A DNA stretch of 64,000 bases from CAYJBH01 sp964369965. GTDB lineage: Bacteria > Bacillota > Clostridia > Oscillospirales > Ruminococcaceae. The stretch is taken from positions 62,001 through 126,000 of the forward strand of contig CAYJGF010000003.1 in assembly GCA_964369965.1 (NCBI GenBank), read 5' to 3'. The position numbers and the translations under genes are program-made. Positions 8,422 to 17,555 of the stretch are shown one piece after another (position 1 is the stretch's first letter; each line of letters opens with the position of its first letter). The notes under the pieces are model-generated. The model was not told where the DNA came from and did not search any database. It saw only the letters and a list, made by a program, of their open reading frames with translations.

Positions 8422-8448
8422 ATCTACTCCTATGTTATTTCATCTACT

Positions 8449-8480
8449 ATATTATACAACGAATAATATTGTTTTGTCAA
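8449..8480 (-). promoter_or_regulatory. padR operon promoter with overlapping operator dyad
   Basis: On the minus strand: TTGACA (plus 8475-8480), 18 bp, TATAAT (plus 8451-8456). The dyad ATATTAT-N7-ATAATAT (8449-8469) covers the -10 box and part of the spacer, the position expected for autorepression by PadR. Confidence 0.65.
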
Positions 8481-8551
8481 TAGTAAATATACATGTTGCA
8501 ATTTTTTGTCATTAATGATATGATATAATTAATTAGGATTATGAGGGAAAA

Positions 8552-9745
8552 ATGACCGACATAAAAAAATACAAACACACCATAAGGGCGTGTTTTATCT
8601 GTTTGATTGTTCAAGCCGCGCTTGTCAATTTTGCACCGCTACTTTTTTTGACCTTTCAGGATACATATTCCCTCAGCTTCACCGACCTATCATTGATTAT
8701 TTCCACAAACTTTGTTACACAAATTATAGTTGACATACTCTCCATCAAGTTTGTCGATGTCATCGGGCAAAAACGCACCATGATAATGGCGCATGGGTTT
8801 GTCGCGGTTGGATTTGTCGGGCTGACCATCTTCCCCGAGGTGTTCCCGACGCCTCTCATGGGTCTGCTCACCGCAACTGTTTGTTATGCGGTGGGTGGTG
8901 GCATATTTGAGGTGCTCGCCAGCCCGATAATGGAGGCATGTCCGAGCGACCACAAGGCAGGCGCAATGAGCCTGTTACACTCCTTTTATTGCTGGGGGCA
9001 GGTGGGTGTGGTGCTGTTGTCCACGATGTTTTTCCTTGTATTCGGCATTGAAAATTGGAGGATTTTATCGCTTATCTGGGCACTTCTCCCCATCGCAAAC
9101 GGCCTATATTTTGCCACTGCCCCGATGGTGAAGATAGAGCATGACAACAAGTTGTCCTTTGTGGGTCTACTGCGCAACAAACTTTTTTGGGTTTTGCTTT
9201 TAATAATGGTCTGCGCAGGCGCGTCGGAACTCTCCATGAGTCAGTGGGCATCGGCATTCGCGGAGGAGGGGCTTGGCACCTCAAAGCTAATCAGTGACAT
9301 TGCAGGACCCTGCCTATTCGCTGTATTTATGGGTATTTCAAGGACATTTTACGGTCGAATGAGCAAAAAAATAAACCTCACAACTTTTATGATAGGCTCC
9401 GGCATACTCTGCCTTTTGAGCTATCTCACAGTGTCGATATCCACCCTGCCTATCCTGTCGTTTATAGCGTGTGCCGCCTGCGGGCTTTCGGTCGGCATAA
9501 TGTGGCCGGGCACTATCAGCATCGGTGCAAAAAGGATACCGACCGGTGGCACGGCGATGTTTGCGATGTTTGCCTTTGCCGGTGACATCGGTTGCAGTAT
9601 CGGTCCCTCGGTGGTCGGTGCTGTGTTTGAGAATACCGACCGTCTACAGCTTGGTTTTTTGGCGGTTATTGTATTCCCAATTCTGTTGATGATGGGTGTT
9701 TTGTTCGCAAAACATTATCATAATAAAGGTAGAAAAACTACATAG
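8552..9745 (+). CDS. Major facilitator superfamily transporter
   Basis: This 397-residue protein has about 12 membrane segments in two bundles with a central cytoplasmic loop near residue 195-205. A motif-A-like loop follows segment 2 (VDVIGQKRTM). It is expected to be a proton-linked uptake or efflux carrier of the inner membrane. The family members I can compare from memory include sugar porters of the FucP type, but I cannot assign a substrate. GAGGG precedes the ATG. A TATAAT at 8524-8529 lacks a good -35 at normal distance. The VOC-family gene follows 26 bases later and is probably in the same operon. Confidence 0.82.
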   Translation: MTDIKKYKHTIRACFICLIVQAALVNFAPLLFLTFQDTYSLSFTDLSLIISTNFVTQIIVDILSIKFVDVIGQKRTMIMAHGFVAVGFVGLTIFPEVFPTPLMGLLTATVCYAVGGGIFEVLASPIMEACPSDHKAGAMSLLHSFYCWGQVGVVLLSTMFFLVFGIENWRILSLIWALLPIANGLYFATAPMVKIEHDNKLSFVGLLRNKLFWVLLLIMVCAGASELSMSQWASAFAEEGLGTSKLISDIAGPCLFAVFMGISRTFYGRMSKKINLTTFMIGSGILCLLSYLTVSISTLPILSFIACAACGLSVGIMWPGTISIGAKRIPTGGTAMFAMFAFAGDIGCSIGPSVVGAVFENTDRLQLGFLAVIVFPILLMMGVLFAKHYHNKGRKTT

Positions 9746-9771
9746 ACCACACAATTTTAGAAAGGAAAAAA

Positions 9772-10170
9772 ATGAACAACGTTATTAAAGGTGCAGGTTT
9801 TCACCATGTCGCCCTCAAGGTCAACGACTTTGAGGCATCACTAAAGTTTTATATGGCGCTCGGATTTGATGTAAAATGCAGTTGGGGTGAGGGTGACGGG
9901 CGCGCCGCCATGCTCGATATCGGCGACGGAAATTTTATCGAGATGTTCGCCGGTGGCAAGGACGAGCCTGCCGAGGGTCGCTTTTTACACCTTGCAATAA
10001 AGGCGGAGGATGTGGATTTTGCCTATAACACAGCATTAAAAGCAGGCGCAACCACAAAACTTGAACCGTTTAGTGTGGCGGTGGATTCAAAGCCATGTCC
10101 CATGAACCTTTACATCGCTTTTGTATATGGCTTAGACGGCGAGGTGCTGGAGTTTTTTAAAGAAGTTTAA
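9772..10170 (+). CDS. VOC-superfamily (glyoxalase/bleomycin-resistance-like) protein
   Basis: This 132-residue single-domain protein has two beta-alpha-beta-beta-beta modules. It starts HHVALKVNDFEASLKFY, the usual opening of the glyoxalase fold. Candidate metal ligands are His in the first strand (HHVAL), Glu in FIEMF, His in HLAIKAED and Glu in EVLEFF. Members are lyases, epimerases, dioxygenases or drug-binding proteins, and nothing here settles which. AGAAAGG precedes the start. It lies directly behind the MFS gene, which would suit a transport-plus-modification pair (inference). Confidence 0.8.
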   Translation: MNNVIKGAGFHHVALKVNDFEASLKFYMALGFDVKCSWGEGDGRAAMLDIGDGNFIEMFAGGKDEPAEGRFLHLAIKAEDVDFAYNTALKAGATTKLEPFSVAVDSKPCPMNLYIAFVYGLDGEVLEFFKEV

Positions 10171-10189
10171 TGTAAAGTCGAAATACATT

Positions 10190-10229
10190 ACACCCTGCAA
10201 ACCGCATGTATATTGCGTTTGCAGGGTGT
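10190..10229. terminator. Hairpin between convergent VOC and HD-GYP genes
   Basis: A perfect 13-bp stem (10190-10202 with 10217-10229) in the 74-bp gap between convergent genes. The flanks are A/T-rich rather than strong T-runs. Likely a shared terminator. Confidence 0.65.
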
Positions 10230-10244
10230 GATATATTTTAGTAT

Positions 10245-11519
10245 TTATGCGTAGAAAACCTCCGGCAGGTCGTGGTAGGTCAACATCTCTTTATATTCCG
10301 CTAAGATTGTATTGTATTTTTGGGCGACCGGTGCACCTTTTTCCTTTAAAATTTGTTGCAACTCCACAAAGTTTTCCGCGACAATCTCGACGATATCGGC
10401 GTCAATCTTGTTGGCTTTAGCCATGTCGCGCAGTATGCCGATGGTTTTGTCCCAACTGTAGCTGTCTTTATAACTTCGCTTGCCTATCAGCGCGCTGGTG
10501 ATATCAGCGACCGCCAACGCACGGTAGGTTGTCGGCATCTCCTCGGCGGTGAGACCATGGGGGTAGCCGGTGCCGTCCAGCTTTTCATGGTGACTGGCGG
10601 CAAGTTTTATAATCTCGTCGGTAAAAACGCCATACAGCAAATTCTCCGTCTCGGTGGTGTGGAGCTTCATTATCGTCATTTCGTCGTCGCTGAGTTTGCC
10701 CTCCGACTCAAGTATAGCTGTAGGGGTGGTAATCTTGCCGACATCGTGAACCAGCGCGGCGGAGTATAACAGATCGGCATCACGTTTATCAAGCCCGAGT
10801 TTTTCCGCCAAAAATCCGCTGACCGCCGTGGTGTTGACCGAGTGTAACATGGTGGCAGGGCTTTTAAAGTCGATAATATAGACCAACATCATGACGAAAT
10901 CCTCAATTTCATCGGCATTGATTTCGAGCGAGGCGATAATTTTATTTTTGTAGTCATCAACCCTTTGTTTCAGACCGTCAACTTGCAACGCATTGTCCGA
11001 CAACATGCGGTGAAAAGCCGCGAGAAATTTCGGGTGGATTGAATTTATACGTGTGAGTTCGATTTTAATCTCGTCGAGGGACATTTTGCGCATTAGCCCG
11101 ATATCTATCCTGTCCGCAATGTGTAAAAGTTGTGCATAGTCAAAGATAAAATCACCGCTGTTAAGCTCGTCATACGGGTAATGGTGATATAAAATTGCCT
11201 TGGCATAGTTTTTTAGTGGTGTGAGGTGTTTGATAAAGAGGTATCCATAGACCGAGTGGGCGTGAATATTGTCCGTCTCAAACTGTAATAGTTTGCTGAC
11301 CTCTTCCGTTTTATATGCCCCGATATCGTGCAAAACGGACAAAAGGTAGAGGCATTTATTATTAATGGGGTTAGCAGTCTCAAGATATTCCGATAATAAA
11401 TTTGCAATATATCCGACACGCACACCGTGATCGATAAGCCTTTTGTCGTTATAACGCAACATTTTTGAGCAGAGGGTTACCACCTCACTGCTCGTTACAA
11501 TGTGTTCAAGTTTACTCAA
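10245..11519 (-). CDS. Tandem HD-domain protein with C-terminal HD-GYP (cyclic di-GMP phosphodiesterase candidate)
   Basis: This 424-residue cytoplasmic protein has two HD-superfamily domains. The N-terminal one carries HDIG at 64-67 plus further His residues (HAHS, YHHY). The C-terminal one has HDVGK (258-262) and HHEKLDGTGYP (310-320), the diagnostic HD-GYP signature of phosphodiesterases that open cyclic di-GMP. No membrane segment or receiver domain is seen, so input may come through the N-terminal HD half. It is last in the yqfC-to-mutS2 operon, 13 bases after mutS2, and could counter the diguanylate cyclase at 2817-4343. Confidence 0.82.
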   Translation of the reverse strand: MSKLEHIVTSSEVVTLCSKMLRYNDKRLIDHGVRVGYIANLLSEYLETANPINNKCLYLLSVLHDIGAYKTEEVSKLLQFETDNIHAHSVYGYLFIKHLTPLKNYAKAILYHHYPYDELNSGDFIFDYAQLLHIADRIDIGLMRKMSLDEIKIELTRINSIHPKFLAAFHRMLSDNALQVDGLKQRVDDYKNKIIASLEINADEIEDFVMMLVYIIDFKSPATMLHSVNTTAVSGFLAEKLGLDKRDADLLYSAALVHDVGKITTPTAILESEGKLSDDEMTIMKLHTTETENLLYGVFTDEIIKLAASHHEKLDGTGYPHGLTAEEMPTTYRALAVADITSALIGKRSYKDSYSWDKTIGILRDMAKANKIDADIVEIVAENFVELQQILKEKGAPVAQKYNTILAEYKEMLTYHDLPEVFYA

Positions 11520-11532
11520 TTTATCTCCATAT

Positions 11533-13902
11533 TTATTTTAATTCAGCGATGGTTACACCGTCCTCCCCCTCGCCGTATAACCCGAGGCGAAAGGATTTGA
11601 CGCTTTGATGGGTGCGCAGATGTTGGTGCAACCCCTTACGCAGGGCGCCGGTGCCCTTGCCGTGGACAAGATAGACCATGTTAAGCCCTGACATCACAGC
11701 ATTGTCGATAAAAATGTCGGCGAGCATACATGCCTCATCGATGTTCTTACCGATGAGCATCAGCTCACTTGAGGCCTTTCGGTCGGCGGTCGAGGTCACG
11801 CCTGCATTGCGTTCACGGCGTTTTGGGCGTGTGTTTTGCTCACTTTTTTTGGCGGTACCGAGCCGTGAAAACTGTATGGTGGAGCGGATGTTGCCGGACA
11901 CCACCACCGCGGTTTTTTTTGATTTATCGACCGAAAAGACCGAGACGTTGCGCTTTAGATCGATGGAATAGACGCTGTCGCCGACGTTGCACTCTTTGAT
12001 AGGGGTGAACTCCCCCTCATCTTCTTTAAACGACATGCCGGATATACCTGCCTCGGAGCGTTTGAGCAGCTCCTTTGCCGCCGCCGCCTTTTCGTTCGCA
12101 CTCATTCGCTCCGCCTTTTGCAGGCGACGAATTTCGTCCATAAGGCGATGCACCTCATTCTCGGTGTCGGACAAGGTTTTTTTTGCCGAACGTCTTGCGT
12201 TATCGATGATGAGCGCCGCCTCTTTTTCCGCCTTTTCCCTTGCGAGGTTTGCACTTTTTAGTGTTGAGGATGTTTCCTCCCTTAATTTATTAATATACTC
12301 GTTTTGGTTGTTTATGTCAAGTTTTATTCGGTCAAGTTCCGCTAAAACTTTTTCAAATCGTTTATTTTCGGCGCTGAGGTGGCGCGCGGCACTGTCAATC
12401 AAACCGTCCGACAGACCGAGACGTTTCCCAATTAAAAAGGCATTGGAACGCCCCGGCACGCCGAGGATTATTTTATATGTCGGTCGCAGGGTGGCGACGT
12501 CAAACTCACAACTCGCATTCTGGACATTCTCCGTTTCAAGTGCAAAGATTTTCAGCTCGGCATAGTGGGTTGTGGCGATTAAAAAAACCCCTTTATCCAT
12601 TAACTGCTCGATTATTGCGGTGGCGAGCGCCGCACCCTCGGCAGGGTCGGTGCCGGAACCGAGTTCGTCCAACAGCACAAGGCAGTTTTTGCCGACATGG
12701 TCAAGTATGTTTTTTATATTTTTCACATGGGAGGAAAAGGTGGAAAGACTCTGTTCAATGCTCTGCTCGTCGCCGATATCCACAAAAATATCATCAAAAA
12801 ATGTGACGACACTGCGCTCCGACGCCGGTATTAAAAAACCGTGCGATGCCATGGTTAACAATAGCCCGACAGTTTTAAGCGTGACCGTCTTGCCACCGGT
12901 GTTAGGTCCGGTTATAATGAGCGTCTCATACTCATCGCCCAGCGAGATGTCAATCGGCACCACCTCATCACGCGATATTAACGGGTGTCTCGCCGCCTGC
13001 AACGAAAAATGCCTCTCGTGGGATACGCTCGGACATACCGCACGTTGTGACAGTGCAAGGCGCGCCTTTGCAAGCAGAATATCAAGGGCGACCATCGCGT
13101 TATAGCCGTTTAACAGCCGATCGGAAATGGAGGCAACGATACCGGTGAAGTCAATTAATATGCGTTCTATCTCACGCTGTTCTTCATTTTTCAGCCGCAG
13201 TATTTTGGCGTTCGCCTCCACCACGGCGGCAGGCTCGACAAAGACGGTGGAGCCGGAGGCGGAAACGTCGTGGATAACCCCGGAGAAATCCCCCTTGTGC
13301 TCCGCCTTAATCGGCACGACATATCGACCGTTGCGCATGGTGACAACATTGTCCTGCAAAAACCGTGCATCATCACCGGAGCGAACTGTTTTTTCAAGTT
13401 TTTCCTTGATGGACTGCTCGGTGTTGACTATGTCGCGCCTTATCCTCGCAAGCTCCCCGCTCGCCTTGCTCGACATCTCGGTTTCGGACAGGATGGAGGT
13501 GGTTAAACGCTCCAAAAAATCCTTGTTTTGGTATAAAAAGAAAAAATCCTCGTCCAGTACCATGTCAAAATTCTCGACACTGTCACGAAATTTTAAAAGT
13601 CGGTCGCAATTTTTCAGCACCGAGGCAACACACAAAAGCTCCCCCATAGAAAGTGTCCCGGCGAGCTCGGCGCGTTTTAAGATAGACGGCAGGTCGGCAG
13701 ATACGCTGAATAACGACGGCGCCCCCTGCGATGTGCACATGACACCGACAGCGTCTGTTTTTTTCAACAGCAACTGCATTTCATGGGAGCCGGTGGCGCG
13801 CCGGCAGTTTAAAACAGCCTGTTTTGCCTCCTCACACACGGCGAATTCCGTGGCTTTTTTAAGGATGATGTCGAATTCTAATAATCTATAATTTCTATCC
13901 AT
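11533..13902 (-). CDS. mutS2: MutS2 endonuclease/ATPase with Smr domain
   Basis: This 789-residue protein is close to the family norm (~785). It has MutS-like core and coiled-coil regions, Walker A GPNTGGKT (near 330) and Walker B with signature (LVLLDELGSGTDPAEGA). A basic coiled-coil linker follows, then a C-terminal Smr nuclease domain (LIGKNIDEA..., HGKGTGALR). MutS2 lacks the mismatch-recognition domain of MutS. It is known to limit recombination and, in Bacillus, to act on collided ribosomes. It overlaps the recO 3' end by 8 bases, so the two are co-translated. Confidence 0.95.
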   Translation of the reverse strand: MDRNYRLLEFDIILKKATEFAVCEEAKQAVLNCRRATGSHEMQLLLKKTDAVGVMCTSQGAPSLFSVSADLPSILKRAELAGTLSMGELLCVASVLKNCDRLLKFRDSVENFDMVLDEDFFFLYQNKDFLERLTTSILSETEMSSKASGELARIRRDIVNTEQSIKEKLEKTVRSGDDARFLQDNVVTMRNGRYVVPIKAEHKGDFSGVIHDVSASGSTVFVEPAAVVEANAKILRLKNEEQREIERILIDFTGIVASISDRLLNGYNAMVALDILLAKARLALSQRAVCPSVSHERHFSLQAARHPLISRDEVVPIDISLGDEYETLIITGPNTGGKTVTLKTVGLLLTMASHGFLIPASERSVVTFFDDIFVDIGDEQSIEQSLSTFSSHVKNIKNILDHVGKNCLVLLDELGSGTDPAEGAALATAIIEQLMDKGVFLIATTHYAELKIFALETENVQNASCEFDVATLRPTYKIILGVPGRSNAFLIGKRLGLSDGLIDSAARHLSAENKRFEKVLAELDRIKLDINNQNEYINKLREETSSTLKSANLAREKAEKEAALIIDNARRSAKKTLSDTENEVHRLMDEIRRLQKAERMSANEKAAAAKELLKRSEAGISGMSFKEDEGEFTPIKECNVGDSVYSIDLKRNVSVFSVDKSKKTAVVVSGNIRSTIQFSRLGTAKKSEQNTRPKRRERNAGVTSTADRKASSELMLIGKNIDEACMLADIFIDNAVMSGLNMVYLVHGKGTGALRKGLHQHLRTHQSVKSFRLGLYGEGEDGVTIAELK

Positions 13903-14701
13903 GGTTACCTTTTGTAGTTAAGTTGTGGTAAAATTCGAGTGATTTCGGTTTTTTATCGAGGTGCCAAAGGGTAAAACGCTCCACCTCTTTATAAAGACCG
14001 GACTGTTCAGGTTTATTTATTTTAAAGGAAAACACCGAGCGTATATCGGAAAAAATTATATGGCGCATTGCCGCTATTCCGGCGGTGGAGAGGTTGCAGT
14101 TAAATCCCTGCTCAGCGGCACAATCGGCGCAGAGCAGATTGCCGGAGCGATAGTCCAGCATATGCTCCGACTCTTTATATTCAAAGCAGGAGGAGCACGC
14201 CACAGCCGTCGGCATAAATCCATGCCCCGACATGGTGCGCAGTTCGAAAATTGCCTTTAAAAGGTCGAGATCGTATTCGCTTTTAATTATCAGGTGCAGG
14301 GTGTTCAAAAAGAATGGTAGATGTGCCGCCGCCTCCTCCCCGATGGGGTCGATAATTCGCACCAACTCGGCGCAGTACAGCGCGAGTGACACCCCCTCCA
14401 ATGTTTGCGATAGTGAAAAAAAAGAGTTTAAACTCTCGGCGGTGGAGACAGTGAAAAAGTGCCCTTTTCGTTCTGCAATGCCGAATTCACAGTATTGAAA
14501 GAGTGCAAGACCGGAATAAAGCGCGTTTTTAGTCCCCTTTGCACCCCGAGCGAATACGTCAATAACGCCGAGCTTTTCGGTGTAGAGCGTGAGTGCACGC
14601 TCCGACCTCACGTTACTGCGCTCGGCGATTACAATCCCCTTTGTTATGATTAAAGACTCATCATCTGTCTTTTTTATAGCCAAAGTTTTTAAGCTGTACA
14701 T
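13895..14701 (-). CDS. recO: DNA repair protein RecO
   Basis: RecO loads RecA on single-stranded DNA together with RecR in the RecF pathway. This version (~268 residues) has the N-terminal OB-fold (GIVIAERSNVRSERALTLYT, VFARGAKG), an all-helical middle and a zinc finger (CSSC...CADC). It is a little longer than usual because the only good ATG (14701) lies inside the 3' end of era. The conserved start of the family aligns ~18 residues later, where no ATG exists, so a TTG at 14683 or the ATG used here are the candidates. It lies in the era-recO-mutS2 order. Confidence 0.9.
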   Translation of the reverse strand: MYSLKTLAIKKTDDESLIITKGIVIAERSNVRSERALTLYTEKLGVIDVFARGAKGTKNALYSGLALFQYCEFGIAERKGHFFTVSTAESLNSFFSLSQTLEGVSLALYCAELVRIIDPIGEEAAAHLPFFLNTLHLIIKSEYDLDLLKAIFELRTMSGHGFMPTAVACSSCFEYKESEHMLDYRSGNLLCADCAAEQGFNCNLSTAGIAAMRHIIFSDIRSVFSFKINKPEQSGLYKEVERFTLWHLDKKPKSLEFYHNLTTKGNHG

Positions 14702-15548
14702 TGCTGTCACGCCAATCCTCACGCACCTTTACAAAGCATTTGAGATTGACCTTTGAGCCAAACAGCTCCTCCATATCCAGTCTTGCCTCGGTGGCGGCGG
14801 TTTTGAGCGTTTTGCCACCCTTACCGATAATGATGCCCTTGTGTGTCTGCTTTTCACAAACGATATCGACATCTATGTCTATTATACCGCTTTGACGCTT
14901 TTTAAATCGTTCACAGGTGACCGCAATGCCGTGCGGCACCTCATGCTCTAACAGCAACAATAATTTTTCGCGCACAATCTCCGCCACAAATGCAGTGCTC
15001 GGCAGGTCGGTAAAGCTCTCGTCGGGGTAGTGGTGCACATCCTCCTTTGAAAATTTATACAGTGCATCAAATAGTATGTCGGTGCCGCGTTTTTCCGATA
15101 CCGACAGGCAGAACACCTCGGAAAATGCACCGGTGTCCTCGATGCGTTTGCTTTGTGATAAAATCTCCTCCTCCGATAAAAGGTCACACTTATTTAAGAC
15201 CGCGACCGCCGGCACAGGGGAGGATTTTATTCGGGAAATAAAATCCAGCTCGTCCTCATAAAATTTTTTGGAGGGTGCGAACATGGTGATAATGAGGTCG
15301 ACATCGTTTATGGAATGTTTTGCATAGGATGTCATCCTCTCCCCGAGTTTGGTGCGCACGTTGTGCAGACCCGGCGTGTCATAAAAGACGTATTGCACAT
15401 CACCTTTTGTCACAATTCCGGTAATTCTGCTACGTGTGGTCTGCGGTTTGTGGGTGACAATAGCCACCTTTTCACCGACAAAAAGGTTTACGAGTGAGGA
15501 TTTGCCGGCATTTGTACGACCGACAACAGAAATAAAAATACTGCGCAT
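14661..15548 (-). CDS. era: GTPase Era
   Basis: Era is an essential GTPase that binds the 3' end of 16S rRNA and helps assemble the 30S subunit. This 295-residue protein has G1 GRTNAGKSS (10-18), G3 DTPGL, G4 NKCD, and a C-terminal KH RNA-binding domain with GKGGKTLK. Length is standard. The start codon overlaps the dgkA stop by one base (TAATG), giving tight coupling. In the Bacillus order cdd usually lies between dgkA and era; it is missing here. Confidence 0.97.
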   Translation of the reverse strand: MRSIFISVVGRTNAGKSSLVNLFVGEKVAIVTHKPQTTRSRITGIVTKGDVQYVFYDTPGLHNVRTKLGERMTSYAKHSINDVDLIITMFAPSKKFYEDELDFISRIKSSPVPAVAVLNKCDLLSEEEILSQSKRIEDTGAFSEVFCLSVSEKRGTDILFDALYKFSKEDVHHYPDESFTDLPSTAFVAEIVREKLLLLLEHEVPHGIAVTCERFKKRQSGIIDIDVDIVCEKQTHKGIIIGKGGKTLKTAATEARLDMEELFGSKVNLKCFVKVREDWRDSNVQLKNFGYKKDR

Positions 15549-16000
15549 TAACGTCCCTTAAATTTAAACACAAAAAATATCGATAGAATAACACTTATAA
15601 CAAAAAGCAGGATATAAAGAGGGTTGCCGGCAAACACAAGCGCGACCCCCATCAATTTGACCGGGTCAAAAAAAAGTAAAAAACCGACCGCAACAGCGCA
15701 TATCGCACCAACCAAGACCGCGGCGGCGGCAATGTCCTTGACGGCACCGATTTGCTCACAATACTCATCTTTTATAATATTTTGCGAGCGCTCTATTGCG
15801 GAGTTGACAAGTTCAAGGGATATGACAAGTGCTACCGCGAGCACAAGAATTGCAAATTGATCGGGTGGCAACTCCAACATAAAGGCAAGAAATAGCGCAT
15901 AACAACCCACGACGAGATGAAAACGCAGGTTGCGCTCACCTTGAACGGCCCTTATAAATCCCTTATATGCATATTTGAACGAGAGCAAAAAGTCTCTCAT
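15548..16000 (-). CDS. dgkA: Diacylglycerol/undecaprenol kinase (DgkA family)
   Basis: This 150-residue integral membrane kinase has about four membrane segments. The signature SLELVNSAIERSQNII corresponds to the family's catalytic ELxNTAIE helix. Gram-positive members phosphorylate undecaprenol, recycling the lipid carrier used for peptidoglycan and surface polysaccharide. The C-terminus has an extra hydrophobic segment beyond the ~120-residue core. It sits between ybeY and era, the usual place. Confidence 0.92.
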   Translation of the reverse strand: MRDFLLSFKYAYKGFIRAVQGERNLRFHLVVGCYALFLAFMLELPPDQFAILVLAVALVISLELVNSAIERSQNIIKDEYCEQIGAVKDIAAAAVLVGAICAVAVGFLLFFDPVKLMGVALVFAGNPLYILLFVISVILSIFFVFKFKGR

Positions 16001-16002
16001 CG

Positions 16003-16494
16003 CTATGTTTGGAATGCGGTGGTGCGCGGCAGACCGAGCTGGGTCAGGGTCAACTCCTCCTTTTCGCGCATTTGGGTGGATTCAATACCGCCCTTTTCAT
16101 GGTCATAACCGAGCAGATGATACATGCCATGCACCGTCAAAAAGGCAAGCTCACGTTGCAGGTCGTGACCGTACCGCTGTGCCTGCTCAAACGCCTTTTC
16201 CAGTGAGATGACAATGTCACCGAGCAGGGCGGCGCCCGTCTCTTTATTAATGTCATATTTGCCGTTTTCACCCATCGGAAAAGATAAAACATCGGTCTTG
16301 TCATTAATATTGCGGTATTCGTTATTGAGCTTTTTGATTTCGCTGTTGTTGACGAGCGAGACCGTAACCTCGGCATCGGTGGGAAAATTTTCGTTTTTGA
16401 GAACCGCCTTGCAACAACGTCTTATCAAAATTCTTGTTCCGGTCGGGATTTTAATCTCACTTTGACGGGCGATGATACATACCTTGTCTTTCAT
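16003..16494 (-). CDS. ybeY: Endoribonuclease YbeY (16S rRNA maturation)
   Basis: YbeY is a zinc-dependent endoribonuclease that takes part in 16S rRNA 3'-end processing and ribosome quality control. The metal-binding motif HGMYHLLGYDHE is intact and the 163-residue length is normal. The start overlaps the 3' end of phoH by 38 bases and has a purine-rich AAGGTAGG site in front. Confidence 0.95.
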   Translation of the reverse strand: MKDKVCIIARQSEIKIPTGTRILIRRCCKAVLKNENFPTDAEVTVSLVNNSEIKKLNNEYRNINDKTDVLSFPMGENGKYDINKETGAALLGDIVISLEKAFEQAQRYGHDLQRELAFLTVHGMYHLLGYDHEKGGIESTQMREKEELTLTQLGLPRTTAFQT

Positions 16495-17470
16495 TAGAGC
16501 CTACCTTCCTTTCTGTTTTTTTATTCTTTTTCTCATACTTCTCATATGCTGAGACTATCGCCTCAACTAAATGATGCCTCACGACATCTTTTGAGCTGAG
16601 AATTATCCTTTTTATCCCCTCAATATCCATCGTTATCTTTGTTGCCTCTATTAGGCCGCTCCTCATATTGCCGGGAAGGTCCACCTGCGTGATATCACCG
16701 TTGATGACCATCTTTGAGCCGTTCCCGAGACGGGTTAAAAACATCTTCATCTGCTCCGGTGTGGTGTTTTGCGCCTCATCTAAAATTATAAAGCTATCGT
16801 CCAACGTGCGCCCTCTCATATATGCGAGGGGTGCGACCTCTATTTGACCTTTTTCCAACATACGGGAGAATGCCTCGACACCGAGCATGTCATAAAGCCC
16901 ATCATAGAGTGGACGCAGATAAGGGTCGACCTTGTTTTGCAGATCGCCGGGCAGGAAGCCGAGCTTCTCCCCTGCCTCCACCGCGGGACGTGTCAATATT
17001 ATACGGGAAACCTCACGGGATTTTATCGCCTTGACTGCAAGCGCGACGGCTAAATATGTCTTGCCGGTGCCGGCAGGTCCTATACCGAACGTGATGGTTG
17101 AGTTTTTTATCGCCTCAATATAGTGTTTTTGCCCAAGCGTTTTAGGATAGACCGGTTTGCCCTTGATGGTGATTGCCACAAGGTCGCCGGACAGTGAGGC
17201 AACCTCACCGGTGCGACCAGCTTTTGCAAGACCGATGCAGTATCTTATAGTCTGTGCATCGATGTCCCTGCCGTGTTTTGACAGCTCTAACGCTGCATTA
17301 ATTGCCGCTTTGGCTACGCCGGCATTCTCACCCGAGAGCTTTAAAACCCCGTCACGGGTAACGGCAAGCACCGATAATTCACCGGTCAAAATTCCGAGCA
17401 ATTCATCGTTATGCCCGAAGAGTGTCAGCATATCGTCCGAGTGGTCAAGCTCGATAATTTCCTCTATCAT
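16457..17470 (-). CDS. phoH: PhoH-family ATPase
   Basis: This 337-residue cytoplasmic ATPase (PhoH/YbeZ type) has Walker A GIGPAGTGKTYLA and Walker B FIILDEAQNTTPEQMK. An N-terminal region resembling a KH-like RNA-binding part precedes the ATPase core. It pairs with YbeY in rRNA maturation or RNA handling and always lies next to it. In Bacillus the HD-hydrolase gene yqfF (pgpH) lies between phoH and ybeY; it is absent here and the two genes overlap instead. Confidence 0.93.
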   Translation of the reverse strand: MIEEIIELDHSDDMLTLFGHNDELLGILTGELSVLAVTRDGVLKLSGENAGVAKAAINAALELSKHGRDIDAQTIRYCIGLAKAGRTGEVASLSGDLVAITIKGKPVYPKTLGQKHYIEAIKNSTITFGIGPAGTGKTYLAVALAVKAIKSREVSRIILTRPAVEAGEKLGFLPGDLQNKVDPYLRPLYDGLYDMLGVEAFSRMLEKGQIEVAPLAYMRGRTLDDSFIILDEAQNTTPEQMKMFLTRLGNGSKMVINGDITQVDLPGNMRSGLIEATKITMDIEGIKRIILSSKDVVRHHLVEAIVSAYEKYEKKNKKTERKVGSNERQGMYHRPSK

Positions 17471-17555
17471 TCAACCTCATAAAGTTGCTATTTTTTTATT
17501 AAAGTTTTTCTTGTATATATAATAGCAATTTTTCACCAAAATGTAAAGCCTTTTT

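Noticed and set aside
11678..13891. Several plus-strand open frames opposite mutS2
   Set aside because: They have no ribosome sites and are mirror images of the strongly supported mutS2 frame.
17471..17555. Terminator or riboswitch between yqfD and phoH
   Set aside because: The inverted repeat (TTGCTATT...AATAGCAA) has a ~26-nt loop and no T-run; it does not look functional.
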